Positions 22,840 to 33,940 of a DNA stretch of 64,000 nt are shown one piece after another. Position 1 is the stretch's first letter. Each line of letters starts with the position of its first letter. The position numbers and the translations under genes are program-made. The DNA comes from Poecilobothrus nobilitatus (Eukaryota > Arthropoda > Insecta > Diptera > Dolichopodidae): the NCBI GenBank assembly GCA_947095535.1, contig OX352773.1:104547948-104611947 (forward strand), written 5' to 3'. The notes below the pieces were generated by a model. The model was not told the DNA's origin, made no database searches, and saw only the letters and a list, made by a program, of their open reading frames with translations.

Positions 22840-23100
22840 AATTGAGGCTCTCAGAAGTAGTGAGTCCATTCCAAAGTGTAAAAGATGCCACAGATTTGGA
22901 CATACACAAAAATTCTGCCAAAGACAGGCTAAATGTGTAAAATGCCCTGGGAAACATATGACAGTTGAGTGTAATAAAAAAATAAATTCCAAACCAAATG
23001 CGTAAACTGCAATGGGACACACACTGCTAGTTATCATGGTTGTTTGGTGGCAAAAGAATTGCTAAAAAGAAGATTAAATATAAACCCAAACAACCAAATA
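22840..23100 (+). pseudogene. Non-LTR ORF1 fragment with CCHC knuckles
   Basis: Plus-strand frames read SIPKCKRCHRFGHTQKFC, then CVKCPGKHMTVEC, then CVNCNGTHTASYHGC with one frameshift. These three adjacent CCHC-type knuckles are the gag-like nucleic-acid-binding region of Jockey-clade ORF1. Only the C-terminal end is present. It is followed, after a broken linker, by an endonuclease of matching type at 23.35 kb. Confidence 0.75.
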
Positions 23101-23349
23101 TACTAAAAACATCGAAAAAAGTGAGACCTTTCATATCTAATAAAGTTATTAATGGAGTTTTATGCTCCCAAGCGCTACAATCAAAATCAAAAGAAAATAA
23201 TTATATAGATTAAACTAAATATATAAAACCCAAACAGAATTACAAAGAAGTGATGCTAAAAATTGACGAAATCTCCATGAGATTAAATATAATAGAGATT
23301 GGATATATTAATGTATAACCAGGAGCAGCTAAAAGAATTATAAAAAATG

Positions 23350-23840
23350 TATCTAAATAAAAAACGAATTGCAACTTGGAATGCTAACAGTGTCCGAAAT
23401 AGTAAGGGGAAACTAGAAATTTTCCTAAGATCTAAAAATATTTATGTATGTCTGCTATCAGTGACTCACTTGTCAATAAACATAAAGTATAAGATGCTAG
23501 GTTACGAATGCTAAAATGCAGTTCACCCTAGTAATCAGCCGAAAGAAGGTAGTGCAATACTAATTAAGAGCACTATAAAGCATAATGAAAAATCCAAAGT
23601 TGAATCTGAAGAAGTTCAACTTACTATGATAAAAATTTCATCTACTAAATAGGTTTTTACTGTTGATGCAGCATATTGTCATATAAAGAAAAATATTTTT
23701 AAAGAACTCATAAATGTCCACGGACATAAATTTCTACTGGGAAGGGATTACAGTGCCAAACAAACAGAACATAAGGGTAACAATATATATACCTATGCAT
23801 TTTAGTTCTGCTTCAGGTTAATAGATTCTATTTCCACCTG
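23350..23840 (+). pseudogene. Non-LTR ORF2 endonuclease fragment (Jockey clade)
   Basis: Reads KRIATWNANSVRNSKGKLE, then LLSVTHLS (the usual SETH catalytic Glu is Val here), a TAG after KISSTK, and FLLGRDYSAKQTEHKGNN (compare FLLGGDYNAKHT). RT is absent: homology ends near 23835. With the knuckles at 22.84 kb it forms one 3'-truncated element whose spacing fits ORF1 end - ORF2 start. Confidence 0.72.
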
Positions 23841-24216
23841 TGTTGATTAATTAATTGAATGATTAATATGTTTGATTTCCGCTATGTTCTCCTTAAATCT
23901 TATTTATACTTGTTTGAACCTAACTCCGGATTACATTTTTCATAAAACCTTGCTCATTGTTGATCCCGGTTAATTTAAGAAAATATGTTGTACTATTTTA
24001 AGGGTAACAATTGTTTATTGATTAATAATGTTTGTAAAATAAGCAAATTATTATTAGAAAACTTTAAGATTCAAATTATAATGATTAAATTAATGTAATG
24101 TGTATGTTCACGTCCACTGCAAAATTAGAACGGAACGGGAACTGTTCTTTCTTTTATATTATGTACTATCAAGACTTGCTGTTAATGACTGCTTTCGGCA
24201 GATATAACAACTAATA
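23841..24216. other. A+T-rich spacer
   Basis: No gene or repeat recognised. Confidence 0.5.
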
Positions 24217-25212
24217 TTGTTGCCATCGGTTGTTCTATTTCCCATTTGTATACCCCCAGTGGGTAGGGGAGAAGAAATACCCTCAGTAAGGTATGCTTGT
24301 GGTACGAGTCCACTAAAATCCAAAAAAAAATCCAGAAGTGACTTTTCCAAAATGGACGGTTACCTGGCTCTAGGTTGAAAAAGCCTATGTAAAAATATAC
24401 TGAAATATGCCTTAATAAAAATTATGATTTAATGAAATTAATAAACCCACTTAATAGCAATAGCTCGAGGATTCAAAGAAGTTCACCTATAAAAGGTGAC
24501 GCAATTAAAAAAATGAAGAGGGTAATTGTGTTATATTAAACAAATGTCAGGTTTTATTTTTAACCTTTCATCTTGCATGTATCTTTATTGAATAACTTAT
24601 TATCTATCTAATGACATTTTCATGACTTTATTTATCAATATGTACTCACAAAAAGTTTCCGCAATATGAATATATCACATTCACCCTTTTTTTAAAAATG
24701 TACTAATATTTTATTTAGCAAATGTTTTAACATGTTTTGTAATTTTTTTTTTTTACAAACTATACATTATTTACAAAAAAGAAAAGTTTCTCTAATTAAT
24801 GAATTAATATTTAAATTTTCCAATCCTTTAATTGGTAATAAATAATTTTTTTTATTTTAATTAATCTTTTCGTTAGTTGTAAAATTGTTATTTACTCCGA
24901 AATTTAAAAAAAAAATTCTTATAATCTTATAATTCACATGTTCTAATTGTTTTTTTTATTTATTTATTTTAGATATCAGGTAGAATTTAGTTAAATTGTT
25001 ATTTTACTATTAAATTGTAATTATTGTTAAGAAAAAAAAATTCTTATCTTATAATTCATATGTTTTAATTTTATTTTTATTTATAAATTTTGTTTTTTAT
25101 TTGAAAAATAAGGTAGAATTTAGTGCAATTACTATGTATTGAATTTTACTTTCAGTAGGCCATGCGAATTTCTTCTAATTACTTTACCGTTATCTAACAA
25201 TTTGATCCAATA
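24217..25212. mobile_element. Unclassified retroelement, third copy
   Basis: Begins TTGTTGCCATCGGTTGT, shares the GTAGGGGAGAAG and AATACCCTCAGTAAGGTATG motifs, ATATATCACAT and the ~118-bp repeat units with 8537-11352 and 15208-16786, and ends near CCGTTATCTAACAATTTG. It lies outside the gypsy gag context, which confirms that the insert there is an independent mobile unit. No ORF and no INE-1-like insertion. I did not find a clear target duplication here. Confidence 0.7.
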
Positions 25213-25930
25213 AGATCAGGGTGATTCAGCCTTTTCTAGAATCATAGCGTCAATCCATCTGCTGCCGTTTTTATTTAAATTTTTTTCATTGTCACAAAAT
25301 TCTACTACATTTCGAGTTCCGTACAACATAGAATTAAGTTAAGATAGTTTGTTTGTATATTATGTTAATTAATTTATATGCTTATTTATCAAATTATAAT
25401 TTCTTTTTTTTTAATACACGAAATGTGATTATTATACTATATTTAATAAAACAAATTAATTGATTTATCATTAATTGTTATATCACTCCTTATTTAAAAC
25501 CTACGATAAACATATACGTTTACATATTCTAGGAAAAGCGTATAAACAATTCCTGCTAATCCAAAATTTCTCATATACTCTCATTTTACATTCAAAAAAA
25601 CTCGCCGCTAATTTTAAAATTTCAACTCTCTTTACTTTCATTAAATACAATAGGATATAAACTCATTCATTTTAAATAATTTTGCGGCTCTGCAAAAACT
25701 AGCTATAAAAAAGCTCTCATTAGAACTGACCTATAAAAAAAACAAGATTTAGCAAGATTAAAAAGAAACAAGATTTTAAAATAGAAGATAAAAAAAAAAA
25801 AGATTTTGAAAAACAAGATAAAAAAACACAAGATTTTAAAGACAAAGATTAAAAAAAAACAAGATTTCGTACCATTCCCTTTTCCCAGTAACTGGAAGAA
25901 GGTTGTTGTTACTTTAAACACAACTTTCTT
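25213..25930. other. A+T-rich spacer with A/T runs
   Basis: No gene recognised. 25740-25865 carries repeated AACAAGATTTT-like units. The short open frames 25475-25660 (+) and 25703-25921 (-) have no family signature. Confidence 0.5.
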
Positions 25931-26610
25931 CTAGGTACTGGAAGAAAATCCGGGACCACCACCCTCCTATAGAGACGCTTGCTGGCATCAGGGCCACGTC
26001 AAATTGACAGCTTGTGCTGATCAGAGATAGGTAGATCTCCACAAGCAGGCGATAAGTAAGGTGGGAAGTCTGTGGCAGGGGGTCAAGCTCAGTAAGTAAG
26101 TAGGGAGGAAATCCCTAGCAGGCCAAGAGCTATAGTATGGCTGCCTAGGGAACCTGTCAAAGCAGACACGATCATCAAAATGATGAAAGTGTCAAATCCC
26201 CAACTTCCATCTCACAATTGGAAGATTTCAAAACTAGGGATAGTAGTAGGAGAATCCCGACAGGCGTTGATCATTGTCAATAAGGACTCCCTACAACCCC
26301 TAGTGAAAGTCAAAGGGGTCATTAGTTACAGCTTCACAGCGGTAACACTGAAGGTGTATAAGAATAATGAGGTGGAAGCCTCAAGGAGCATCAGTGAAGG
26401 CCCAAATCAAGTCCAAGAGGCAGACTCTGGCCGATTCGATGTCGTTGACGTAGCTTCCTCCTTGGCTCCAAAGAGAGTGAATGATGTCATCAAGGCGGAC
26501 GATGAAGACGATCTACTTAGATCTGATTCTGACAGCTTTGATGATGCCAGAAGCTTTTAAATGGACTTTGCAGATGAAGCTAACGCGACGGTGGTGGAGA
26601 TGAAGGATGG
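25931..26610 (+). pseudogene. R1/LOA-type element: 5' region and ORF1 tail
   Basis: Base composition switches to about 50% G+C, unlike the surroundings. ATG at 26180 opens a 126-codon frame: HNWKISKLGIVVGESRQ, IIVNKDSLQPLVKVKGVISY, VTLKVYKNNEVE, then an acidic serine-rich end (DDEDDLLRSDSDSFDD). The NWKV...LNSESLEPL...G.I.YGF..V.LKVY pattern is typical of the C-terminal part of LOA/R1-group ORF1. Only the end of ORF1 is open. ORF2 follows within about 100 bp. Confidence 0.65.
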
Positions 26611-27330
26611 CTCAGGTAATGAAGCTACTCCAAATGAATCTCCATCACTCCAAAGCGGCTTCCGCCGCACTTGAAATCCGCTTTAGGAGAACAGGCGTGG
26701 ATATTATCTTGATCTAAGAGCCATGCGTGACAAAAAAACAAATTCATGGACTCATGATGCCAGGTTACACGTTGTTGTATAATAAAGAGGTGTGCAAACT
26801 TAGAGCATGTATACTTGCTAAAAATACTTTTAAATTTAACTTTTATGTTTAATTACAGTGATGCTGATCTGGTCGCGGCGAATCTGGAGCTAAAAAACTC
26901 AAGGCTCTGGGTTGTTGCGGCGTATCTTCCTTACGACTCGCAGGATTCACTTCCTCCATCCCATCTTGCAGCGTTAGTAGCGGATGTCAGAAGGATGAAC
27001 ATTGGGGTCATTATAAGCTGCGATGCCAATGCTCACCATGATATCTGGAGTAGTTCGGATACCAAAGAAAGAAGTGAGTCACTTTTTGATTACATTGTAA
27101 GTACTAACCTTCTTATCTGTAACATTGGGAACCTACCTTTGTTACTAGTAATAGGCAAGAAGTCCTAGACATAACCTTAGTCTCGGACTTCATTTATTCT
27201 AAAATAAACTCATGGAAAGTTTCTGATGAGCATTCCTTTTCAGATCACAGATACCGCGAGTTCAGTCTGGACGAAAGTCCTCCAATAAATCAGTCTATCG
27301 AAATCCTAAGAGAACTGACTGGAGCAAATA
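26611..27330 (+). pseudogene. R1/LOA-type ORF2: endonuclease
   Basis: Blocks in order: LHHSKAASAALEIRFRR, VDIILI*EPC (catalytic E after a stop), a 40-bp A+T-rich interruption, SRLWVVAAYLPYDSQD, ISCDANAHHDIWSS (catalytic D-x-N with HH-x-W as in R1/LOA endonucleases), LLICNIGN, VLDITLVSDF and SDHRYREF (catalytic SDH). Frameshifts after ICNIGN and near 27270. Strand and spacing fit one ORF2 running to 29.5 kb. Confidence 0.8.
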
Positions 27331-28766
27331 TAGGGAGCACTTAAAGTCAACGCTTCCCTCTTTAACCCCTGAAATTCCTAAAAATATCCAGAATCTAAAT
27401 AGTCTAGTAAACGTTTTTACAAAGGCCTGTAATAAGTCCTTGGAGCATTCGTGTTCCATCTGTAAGCCTAGCGGAAAACCTAAACCACTTTGGTGGAATG
27501 ATGAAATCAAAGCTCTAAGAAAAGATAGTAGGAGGGTTTTTAATAATGCCAAAAAAAAGAATGAGGTACAGGACTGGAGCTCTTATAAAACGGCTTAGTC
27601 AGTACAAAAGAGCACTTAAAAGGGCGAAATGAGACACCTGCAGACTATTCAACGGAGGTATAGAAAACGTCTCCGAGGCATCTAGCCTTAGTAAAATCCT
27701 ATCGACAAACCCCAGGGTCCCCAGTCTTCTTGAAAAAGAGGATGGCAGCTGGGCTACCACAAGCGAGGAGTCGCTGAAATTACTTTTAAAAACCCATTTT
27801 CCTGGGTGCACAAATAATAGCTCCGAGGTGGATTGTCTTCTGAATCCTCAGGTCAGAGTAGTGTTCATACGCAAGGCTGGCAAAATTAGTCACGTCTACG
27901 CGAAGGACTTCCGGCCTATAAGCCTGTCATCCTTCCTTCTAAAAGCCTTAGAAAGATTGATCGACATCCATATCCGCTGCAACTAAGATAAAAATCTGTT
28001 GTCAGCCTCTCAACATGCTTACTGTAAAGTGAAGCCAGTGGATACTGCACTTCATACCTTGACTAGCTCGATTGAAAGAACTTAAATTGCAAAGAGTATA
28101 CTCTTGCAGCATTTATATACATTGAGGGAGCATTTAATAACTTCAATCATGCAGTAATTGTAGACGCACTCAAAGGCGTAGAAGTAGAACCAGAGTTAAG
28201 AGCACTGATAGTTAATATGCTAAATAGCAGGGCATTCAGTGCCAACATAGGCAACGATTCTACTAAAAGGTTTGTGAAGAAAGGGACTCCGCAAGGAGGA
28301 GTACTATCTCCCGTTCTATGGGAATATGGTTGTAAATAGACTGCTTAAAATCCTGAAAGAGGCAGATTGCATAACAATCGCCTATGCGGACGATGTTGCT
28401 TTCGTTGTCAGTGGCGAGTTCCCAGACAGTCTCAGGGACGTTTTGTTACTTGCACTAAACAAAATCACAACATGGTCTACAGACTGTGAACTGTCAGTAA
28501 ATCCACAGAAAACCGAACTGGTCCTTTTTACAAGGAAATATAAAATTCCTAAAATCCGCCTTCGTTAAATGGTTCCATTCTTGCCTTTATCGAAACGGCA
28601 AAATTTTTTGGTCTAACTCTAGACAGAAAGTTAAGCTGGAAGGATAATATCTTAGAAAGAATAAACAAGGCCTCAATAGCACTCTACTCGTGCAAAAAAG
28701 CCATTGGTACGAAATGGGGACTTCAGCCATACATGACGTACTGGCTGTACACATCCGTACACAACC
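27331..28766 (+). pseudogene. R1/LOA-type ORF2: reverse transcriptase
   Basis: After a linker (PLWWNDEIKALRKDSRR), RT blocks: ISHVYAKDFRPISLSSF, LLKALERLID, a broken palm region, and CITIAYADDVAFVVSG at about 28372-28420 with the catalytic YADD intact. Then LSVNPQKTELVLFTRK and AKFFGLTLDRKLSWKDN. Most of the 27.97-28.33 kb stretch has stops. A duplicated ~46-bp unit (TACTGGCT.TACACATC) disrupts 28736-28830. Confidence 0.82.
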
Positions 28767-29575
28767 ATGCTTATGTACTGGCTATACACATCTGGCTATA
28801 CACATCTATACACACCCATGCTTATATACGGAGTCCTAGTATGGTGGAAGGTAATCGTTAAAGAGGTTAACCGCAAGACAATCGCTAGGGTTCAAAGAAC
28901 TGCCACACTATATATTAGTGGCTCTTTAATAACAACCCCTTCTGCGGCATTAGACATCATGCTTAATCTGATGCCTATAGAATATTATAACAAATTTGCA
29001 GCCGCAAACACAGCTGTGAGATTAAAAGCTACATCCCAGTGGATCAATTCACGAGAAGGTCACTTGGATATCATAAACGAATTCAAGTCCACTCTCGTCT
29101 TGGTGGACTACACATCCCCCACAGGGAAATCTCATGTGACGAGCATATCAAGCCGTAAGAGTTTGAACTCGAAAACAGTGATGACCTTCGAAGGAGTACA
29201 ATTCTGCACGGATGGTTCAAAAATGAACAGCAGTGTAGGATGCGGGGTCTTCTCATATAATCTGAATATCAGTCATAATTTCCGATTACCAGACCATGGT
29301 AGCGTCCTCCAAACGGAAATTATATCAATTCAAGAAGCCTAGATTCTACTGAATAGAAGCGTTTTGACTTTAAAGCTATTACGTATTCTGTGAGACAGTC
29401 AGGCTGCGTTAAAATCTCTGGAATTAACATACACAACCTCGAAGACTGTAATAAACTACCGAAAACTTCTTAACTACATGGTTTTCACGAGTGGATAGAA
29501 AAGTTTCTTTGTGGTATCACAATACAGTCTAAGTGGGCCTTTTTAGAAGGCACGTTAAACAAACCTAATCGAACC
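28767..29575 (+). pseudogene. R1/LOA-type ORF2: C-terminal region and RNase H
   Basis: A 191-codon open stretch: MLIYGVLVWWK, VQRTATLYISGSLITTPSAAL and LNLMPIEYYNK (usual post-RT region), then FCTDGSKMNSSVGCGVFSY (first RNase H Asp) and SVLQTEIISIQEA (Glu). After a TAG the frame continues ILLNRSVLTLKLL and DSQAALKSLELTYTTSKTV, which gives the third acidic residue. An RNase H after RT places the element near LOA/I/R1 rather than Jockey. It breaks at about 29575, where the P/gypsy duplicated block starts; no 3' UTR. Confidence 0.82.
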
Positions 29576-29694
29576 TTTCATAAAATTGCTTTTAGTTAAA
29601 TCGCATAACATGGATTTTTATATTATAAAAATTATAAAATAAATAAATATTAAAATAAAATTGTTTGTACATTATAATGTAATAAATTAGCTTT

Positions 29695-30350
29695 TCTAGA
29701 TAGAGTTTACGATTCCTTTAACTGTTAGTTCATATAATCATAAAATTAAGAATAACGAAAACCCGAGAATTTCCTTAAACCGAAAATTACTCACAACATC
29801 TAATCCATTCTTTGTAGTCAAAAAACCAAGAAAGAAAGAAAAATTACGGATTTGGAAAGAAAGAATTAAAAAGGAGGATAGGACAATTAAAACCTTAAAA
29901 CAAAACAATAGAAGAAAAATTAAAAAGTTAAAGTGTTCCAGATATTGTTAAATAATTAAAAAATAAAAATTTAATTTCAGATAAAGTATTTGCTATGTTA
30001 GAAGAAATTTCAGGACGCAGTAAATTAATTTTAGATAGTAAAAAATAATAAATTACTGTCCAAAAACTATTCTTCTGAACTACAAAAATTTGCTTTGAAT
30101 CTAAATTTTTTATCTCAGTAATTGGTAACCAGTCCATAAAAAAAATAGTTATAAGCTTTTTTTTAACGTAGTATTTGAGGAAATCTATATACGGCAACAT
30201 ATTGATTGATTTGGGAATGATTGTTACGGTTTTGTTGATTTTGGGAGTGGAATTAAATCTAACATAGAAGCTAAACAAATACCAGTTTTTATTGCAGAGT
30301 GTATGAACCTTAGGAAAATTCCTTTGGGAATAAGTTGTCATTATTAGTTT
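29695..30350 (+). pseudogene. P-element/THAP9-like transposase remnant, copy B
   Basis: Counterpart of 6930-7625, with the ATG changed to ATA. Lysine-rich coil (LRIWKERIKKEDRTIKTL), then EVFAMLEEISGR, ELQKFALNLNFLS, FGSGIKSNIEAKQIPV and IPLGIS in shifting frames. The 137-codon minus-strand frame over this interval is a shadow of the plus-strand remnant. Confidence 0.68.
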
Positions 30351-30639
30351 AATAATTCTATCCCAAATAAGCTATCTACAATTGTTTTAATTTAACATAT
30401 AACTTAACATAAAAAATTACAAAACATAAATAATATGATATTATTTTTATATTTCAGTTCGAATAAGAATGAAAATTATGTTTTTAAAATATTAAAAGTG
30501 CTGCTCCTGTAACTTAAAAAATATATTCAGTGAGCAATGCTCTTTTGAAAAATTCGTAGCAACGACACTCAATATTTTCGATGCAGTAGTGTTTTGTCAT
30601 TGTATGAGAATTTGCCTCACTTTTTTTTGAATTTACTTT

Positions 30640-30787
30640 TCCTTATAATCAATGTTCTAGGTGTACACTCTAGATTTATTTCGCCTACTACATCAATCAT
30701 ACCACCATTATAAGCAATTAATTTCGAACATGATTCATTAATTTTAATCGTCTTATTATCTTGAATTTTCTCAAAATTCGATATCGG
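30640..30787 (-). pseudogene. Ty3/gypsy protease fragment, inverted (copy B)
   Basis: Minus-strand IAYNGGMIDVVGEINLEC block as in 7885-8138. The DTGS active site is missing because the block ends just before it. Confidence 0.65.
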
Positions 30788-31840
30788 AAATATGCTCTAC
30801 AATATTTCTAGATGTAGCGCAAGCGTTTAACAAAGTTTGCCACAAAGGATTATTATTTAAATTAAGGAGATTTATCAATCTTTTATTTAGGATTTATCAA
30901 TCCTTTACAACATGTGCAGATACTCGAATCGTACTGGTCTGAAGGATTATTTAGAATTAAAGAAGAAGAAGAGTACTCTACACTAATAGAAATAATAGCA
31001 GGTTTTCGTTAAGGAAGTAATCTAAGTCCTATAGTGTACTTACTTTACACAAGTGCTCTACCAGAAGTAAAAAATGTAATTTTAGCAACATTTGCTGACA
31101 ATACTGCAATATTGGTAGTAGGATCAAATATTGACGAATCTACAAGAAAATTACGGAAAGCAATTAATAAAGTGTGTTATTAGACCAACAAATAAAACTT
31201 AATGAAAATCTGTTTATGTTAATTTTGTAAACAGAATTATAGTAAACCCACCAAAATTAATTTTAATGGTGTAAAATGGCGTATCAATGGAAAACGCCAT
31301 TAAGGTGAAATGAACACGTTAAAAAGAAAAAACTAGAACTTGAAAATAAATATAGAGAAAATTACTGGCTCCTAAGTCCTAAGTCTAAACTAACAATACA
31401 TAATAAAGTGTTTATTTACAACCAAGTAGTTAAACCTATATGGCATTTAACTTTCGGGTTGTGCCAAACAAACGTATATTAACAAAATACAAACTTTTCA
31501 GAACAAAGTCGTACGTAACATAGTAAGTTCTCCCTGGTATGTACGTAATAGTGACATTCATAGAGATTTAAGAATCCACACAGTTATGGATAAAATAAAC
31601 AGATAGGCCATAAAGCATAAAGCTTGTCTAGAAGAGCATATAAATGTTGTAGATATTCAATTAAAAAATAATCAGATTATTACAGAAAGGCATAAAATTA
31701 ATGGTTAGCCAGTTTGACTAGTTTTAATAGAGGAAGGGTGTGGTTTAGTCGGTAAGAATACGGCATGCACATATGCTATGGGGCGATTTGTATCTTTTGA
31801 AGATTCCCGCTTACCCACGTTTAAAAAAAAAAACCCCTAT
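30788..31840 (+). pseudogene. Jockey-type RT fragment with 3' UTR
   Basis: Starts in the RT palm: STIFLDVAQAFNKVCHKGLL (DVAxAFDKVWH motif), then SEGLFRIKEEEEYSTL, SNLSPIVYLLYTSALP and LATFADNTAILVVGS, where the second catalytic Asp of FADD is Asn. C-terminal pieces include QNKVVRNIVSSPWYVRN and IHRDLRIHTV, typical of Jockey-clade thumb/C-terminus. The 3' UTR reads GTGTGGTTTAGTCGGTAAGA, TCTTTTGAAGATTCCCGC, TTACCCACG and ends in A11 at about 31831. This is a different lineage from the 12-22 kb copies but has a similar 3' tail. Confidence 0.8.
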
Positions 31841-31846
31841 ACATAA

Positions 31847-32960
31847 TAAACGAATTCGTTGCGATGTGTGCAATTAACTATTCTGTCAACTATTCCGGAA
31901 TTATTTGAAAAAATAATAATGTATTTTGTTTATTATTGTCAACCATTTATTCCACCAGAACAATGTGGCTTCCAAAAGGGTAGATCCACAGTCACTAAAT
32001 TGAATGAATTCGTTTGTTTCATTTTAAATACTATGGAAAATAAAAAAGAAGTTGATGTGGAATTTTCTGACATCAGTAAGGCCTTTGATCTAATGCCCTA
32101 TAAAACTATCCTTGAAAAGCTTAAAGCAGTAGGGTTTGCAAGTCATTGTCTTAAATAGTTATCGTCTTATTTGTCGTATATGTCACACCAATTTTTTTTT
32201 AGATTTACCATTTCTGAAACTTATCTTGCAAATTCAGGAGTGTCATAAGGCAGTCTTCTAAGTCCTTTAGTTTTGGTAGTGTCGACCTATGATAGTGCCC
32301 CATATTTATTCCACTCACGTTTTCCTAATTTTGCTGATGATACCAAAATATACAAATCTATAACTTCCACTCGTTATTGTGAGCTATTGCAATATGATAA
32401 TAATCAATTTGGTCCATGGTGCAGGAACAACAATCGAGTACTAGATGTTAGCAAATGCCTAATAATGGCTTTTCAAGGTCAAGAACTAACTCAACAACCA
32501 ATTATGACTACGCCCTCAAGGATCAACTTATAAAAGAATATATTGTACTTCTGATTTGGGAGTGATTCTTGATAGTAGATTAGGTTTCAAGAGTAACTGC
32601 AACTCCATAATAAATAAAGCTAGCTCAACTCTTGGATTTATTTATTATACGTTGGTCAAAAGAGTTTTCTGATCGCTATATCACTATGCAACTTTTCACT
32701 ACTTATCTAAAACCTATACTTGAATACTCAAGCCAAGTATGGTCCCCGTATAGTGGTATAGACATTTAACGCATTGAATCAGTCCAAAAAAGATTTCTTC
32801 GTTTCGTTTACGCAACCATGCTTGAGTTGATCCTATACGTATCCTCCATATGAATTTAGACTTCCGTTAATTATTTTGCACTACCTCCAGTCCCTCCATC
32901 CAGTGGCGGATAACATATTCGTTCAGCCAATTGTTCGCGGTCATATCAACTACCCTTCAA
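31847..32960 (+). pseudogene. Second non-LTR RT fragment, directly downstream
   Basis: A separate RT: LTILSTIPELFEKIIMYF, PPEQCGFQKGRSTVTKL, DVEFSDISKAFDLMPYKT (first Asp), SGVS*GSLLSPLVLV and PNFADDTKIYKS with FADD intact (about 32330-32360), then VLDVSKCLIMAFQ, LIDSRLGFKSNCNSIINKA and LGFIYY. This order and spacing match CR1/Jockey-group RTs. It starts right after the A-run of the previous element, with a different RT N-terminus, so the pair is a head-to-tail junction of two elements. Frameshifts occur near 32150, 32260 and 32640. Confidence 0.78.
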
Positions 32961-33205
32961 ACTAATGAGGTATGGGTAAAATCTGAATAATTTGAGATCG
33001 GTCGAGCTTTTTAATGGGTCATACCATTCGAAAGACTACTGGAAATGATGAATGAAATATGAATGATGAATGAAATATGAAGCTATTTCGCATATGATCT
33101 AATCCCTTCGATATTAACGTTAACAAGTTAATACTGAGAGCCGGACTTTACGCGAATATGGCAAAATCTCCTAGTCTGCATGACTAATCTGTCATTACAA
33201 TTTTG

Positions 33206-33310
33206 TTTTTTCCTAACGGAGGTGGGAATCTTCCAAAGACACCAAGAATTTCCCCCTTGGTAGTGTCAGATTCTTACTAACTAAACCCACCTCCCCCTTT
33301 TAGCCAATAT
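33206..33310 (-). repeat. LINE-like 3' tail of the SINE
   Basis: Minus strand: GGTGGGTTTAGTTAGTAAGA, then ...GTGTCTTTGGAAGATTCCC, ACCTCCG and an A-run. Compare the Jockey-type 3' ends at 22550-22660 and 31728-31840 (GGTTTAGTCGGTAAGA..., TCTTTTGAAGATTCCC, TTACCC, A-run). Similar tails on a SINE and two LINEs suggest the SINE borrows LINE reverse transcriptase recognition (inference). Confidence 0.65.
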
Positions 33311-33590
33311 AATGGGATGAAACCGCTTACCAGCGAACGCAGCTAGGGAGTAGGGATAGGAAAGGATAGGAAATGGATGCGGAAACATTGAATTGGGAGT
33401 GGAACTGTGAGGAAACAATGAATCCGCCTATTATTAATACTATTTTGCTAACAGTGACTAAAGCCGTCACAACTGTTACAACATGTAGTAGTAGTATATA
33501 GTACTAGATGAGGTAATCCTTGAAGGCAACCCCACTGTCACTGTAGCGGCTACTATTATTGGTATTAATATTCTTATTAATATTATTATT

Positions 33591-33680
33591 TTACTACAGA
33601 GTCAGCACCATCAATGGATTACAACATGCAGCACCTTACTTGCATAATATAACCAAAGATGGCTCCACTGTAGTAGCTAT
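33591..33680. repeat. Core block of SINE, occurrence 1
   Basis: Begins TTACTACAGAGTCAGC and ends CCACTGTAGTAGCTATTA. Shared with 33848-33940, 37407-37507 and 53767-53862, always bounded by ATT runs. This occurrence lacks the GTATATAACA part of the others. Confidence 0.85.
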
Positions 33681-33847
33681 TATATTATTACTATTATTAT
33701 TATTATTATTATAATTATTATTGCTATTATTATTATTATTGTTACTATTATTATTATTATTATTATTATTATTCTTATTATTACTATTATTATTATTATT
33801 ATTGTTATTATTATTATTACAATTATTATTTTTTATTGCTATTATTT

Positions 33848-33940
33848 TACTACAGAGTCAGCGCCTTCAGTGGATTGCAACTTGCAGTATATAACACCTT
33901 ACTTGCATGATATTACCAAAGATCGCTCCACTGTAGCAAC
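33848..33940. repeat. Core block of SINE, occurrence 2
   Basis: TACTACAGAGTCAGCGCC ... GATATTACCAAAGATCGC ... TGTAGCAAC. Flanked by ATT runs; the 3.4-kb array begins directly after it. Confidence 0.85.

Larger units (their letters stand above)
29576..30787. repeat. 1.2-kb duplicated block, copy B
   Basis: Second copy of 6813-8041, in the same orientation, inserted between the LOA-type RNase H and a Jockey RT fragment. Both edges are abrupt. It carries the P-like remnant and the first part of the inverted gypsy protease, ending within the protease at ATTCGATATCGG. Confidence 0.85.

Noticed and set aside
29928..30341. 137-codon minus-strand ORF (and its counterpart at 7135-7377)
   Set aside because: It lies opposite the recognisable P-like transposase remnant and matches no family; a shadow frame.
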